23,430 bases of DNA, taken from contig CAYZRZ010000012.1 of NCBI GenBank assembly GCA_964480995.1, positions 1-23,430 on the forward strand. Direction: 5' to 3'. The stretch comes from UBA1038 sp964480995. GTDB lineage: Bacteria > Bacillota > Clostridia > Christensenellales > Aristaeellaceae. Positions 23,147 through 23,430 of the stretch are shown here, in pieces. Each line of letters opens with the position of its first letter. Position 1 is the first letter of the stretch. The position numbers were made by a program, and so were the translations under genes. A model generated the notes under the pieces. It saw nothing but the letters and a program-made list of their open reading frames with translations, was not told the origin of the DNA and did no database searches.

Positions 23147-23430
23147 ATAAGAGGTTCAAAGCCTGGTTTGCCTTAGGACTTATCACGCTGGTCGCGGGTT
23201 TGATGCTGTCGATGACCAATGAAGTGACCAAGGACAGGATCGAGCAACAGAAGATTGACGCACAGGTGCAAGCGCGCAAGGATGTGCTGCCCGCCGCTGA
23301 GACCTTCGAAGCAATCCAGATGGAAAACCTTGCTCCTCTAACCGAACTGTATGCCGGAAAAGCAGGGGATGAAGTCGTCGGTTATGTCGGCATGGCATCG
23401 CCCACAGGTTACGGCGGACCTGTTCAAGTT
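23143..23430 (+). CDS. rnfG: RnfG-like FMN-binding electron transport protein, N-terminal part
   Basis: The first 96 residues of a protein that runs off the right edge. It has a basic start, one membrane helix (about 8-25), then TNEVTKDRIEQQKIDAQVQ, ARKDVLPAAETFE, and VVGYVGMASPTGYGGPVQV. These are the hallmarks of RnfG/NqrC-type subunits, where ApbE attaches FMN to a threonine further on (outside the window). Rnf couples ferredoxin:NAD oxidoreduction to ion transport at the membrane. The start overlaps the FAD synthetase stop by four bases. No rnfC or rnfD precedes it, unlike the usual rnfCDGEAB order, so it may be a rearranged cluster or a stand-alone FMN protein. Confidence 0.82.
   Translation, partial: MNKRFKAWFALGLITLVAGLMLSMTNEVTKDRIEQQKIDAQVQARKDVLPAAETFEAIQMENLAPLTELYAGKAGDEVVGYVGMASPTGYGGPVQV

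Noticed and set aside
1..23430. tRNA, rRNA, insertion sequence, CRISPR or toxin-antitoxin genes
   Set aside because: No cloverleaf-like segment, transposase motif, regularly spaced repeat or small paired gene was seen in any gap.

Overview
The window is a gene-dense piece of a bacterial chromosome with moderately high GC. It reads as Bacillota, probably a Clostridia-type anaerobe. The supporting signs are the gene order dprA-topA-trmFO-hslV-hslU, the adjacency secA-prfB, the order rpsO-pnp-M16 peptidase-(x)-ftsK/spoIIIE, a folate-dependent TrmFO, strong GGAGG-type ribosome binding sites, and an Rnf-type FMN protein at the right edge. No RNA gene, insertion sequence, prophage or CRISPR array is visible. 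Most of the window is housekeeping. The least ordinary parts are the flavin-related right end and several small cis elements between genes.

Left block (1-5.6 kb, + strand): the tail of dprA, then a promoter with a palindromic site, then a compact operon topA-trmFO-hslV-hslU (topoisomerase I, tRNA m5U54 methylation, the HslUV protease). It ends in a clear hairpin terminator. The xerC and codY genes that flank hslVU in Bacillus-type loci are absent here.

Second block (5.6-11.3 kb, + strand): secA, prfB, a DUF1461/Lit-like membrane protein and tsaD. The last three genes overlap at start and stop codons and are probably translationally coupled. A metallophosphoesterase gene on the - strand converges on tsaD and overlaps its end by 9 bases. 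It is divergent from rpsO.

Third block (12.2-20.5 kb, + strand): rpsO, with three tandem 10-bp repeats just upstream of its promoter; an intercistronic terminator; pnp with a leader hairpin; a second terminator; an M16 zinc peptidase; an unrecognised secreted protein; and an FtsK/SpoIIIE translocase with a long disordered linker. The ftsK terminator lies inside the 3' end of the convergent - strand gene.

Right block (20.45-23.43 kb): a multi-spanning GT-C/GT39-like membrane protein and a small secreted protein, both on the - strand. Divergent from them are a FAD-synthetase-only RibF homologue, lacking the riboflavin kinase domain, and the start of an RnfG-like FMN-binding protein. The divergent promoters of the secreted protein and of the FAD synthetase carry the same module, TTGACG-N10-TTCATGATAA, and a degenerate third copy precedes the membrane protein gene. 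This suggests a shared promoter class or regulator for a flavin/redox-related gene set. That is the best candidate for something undescribed here, but the link is inference.
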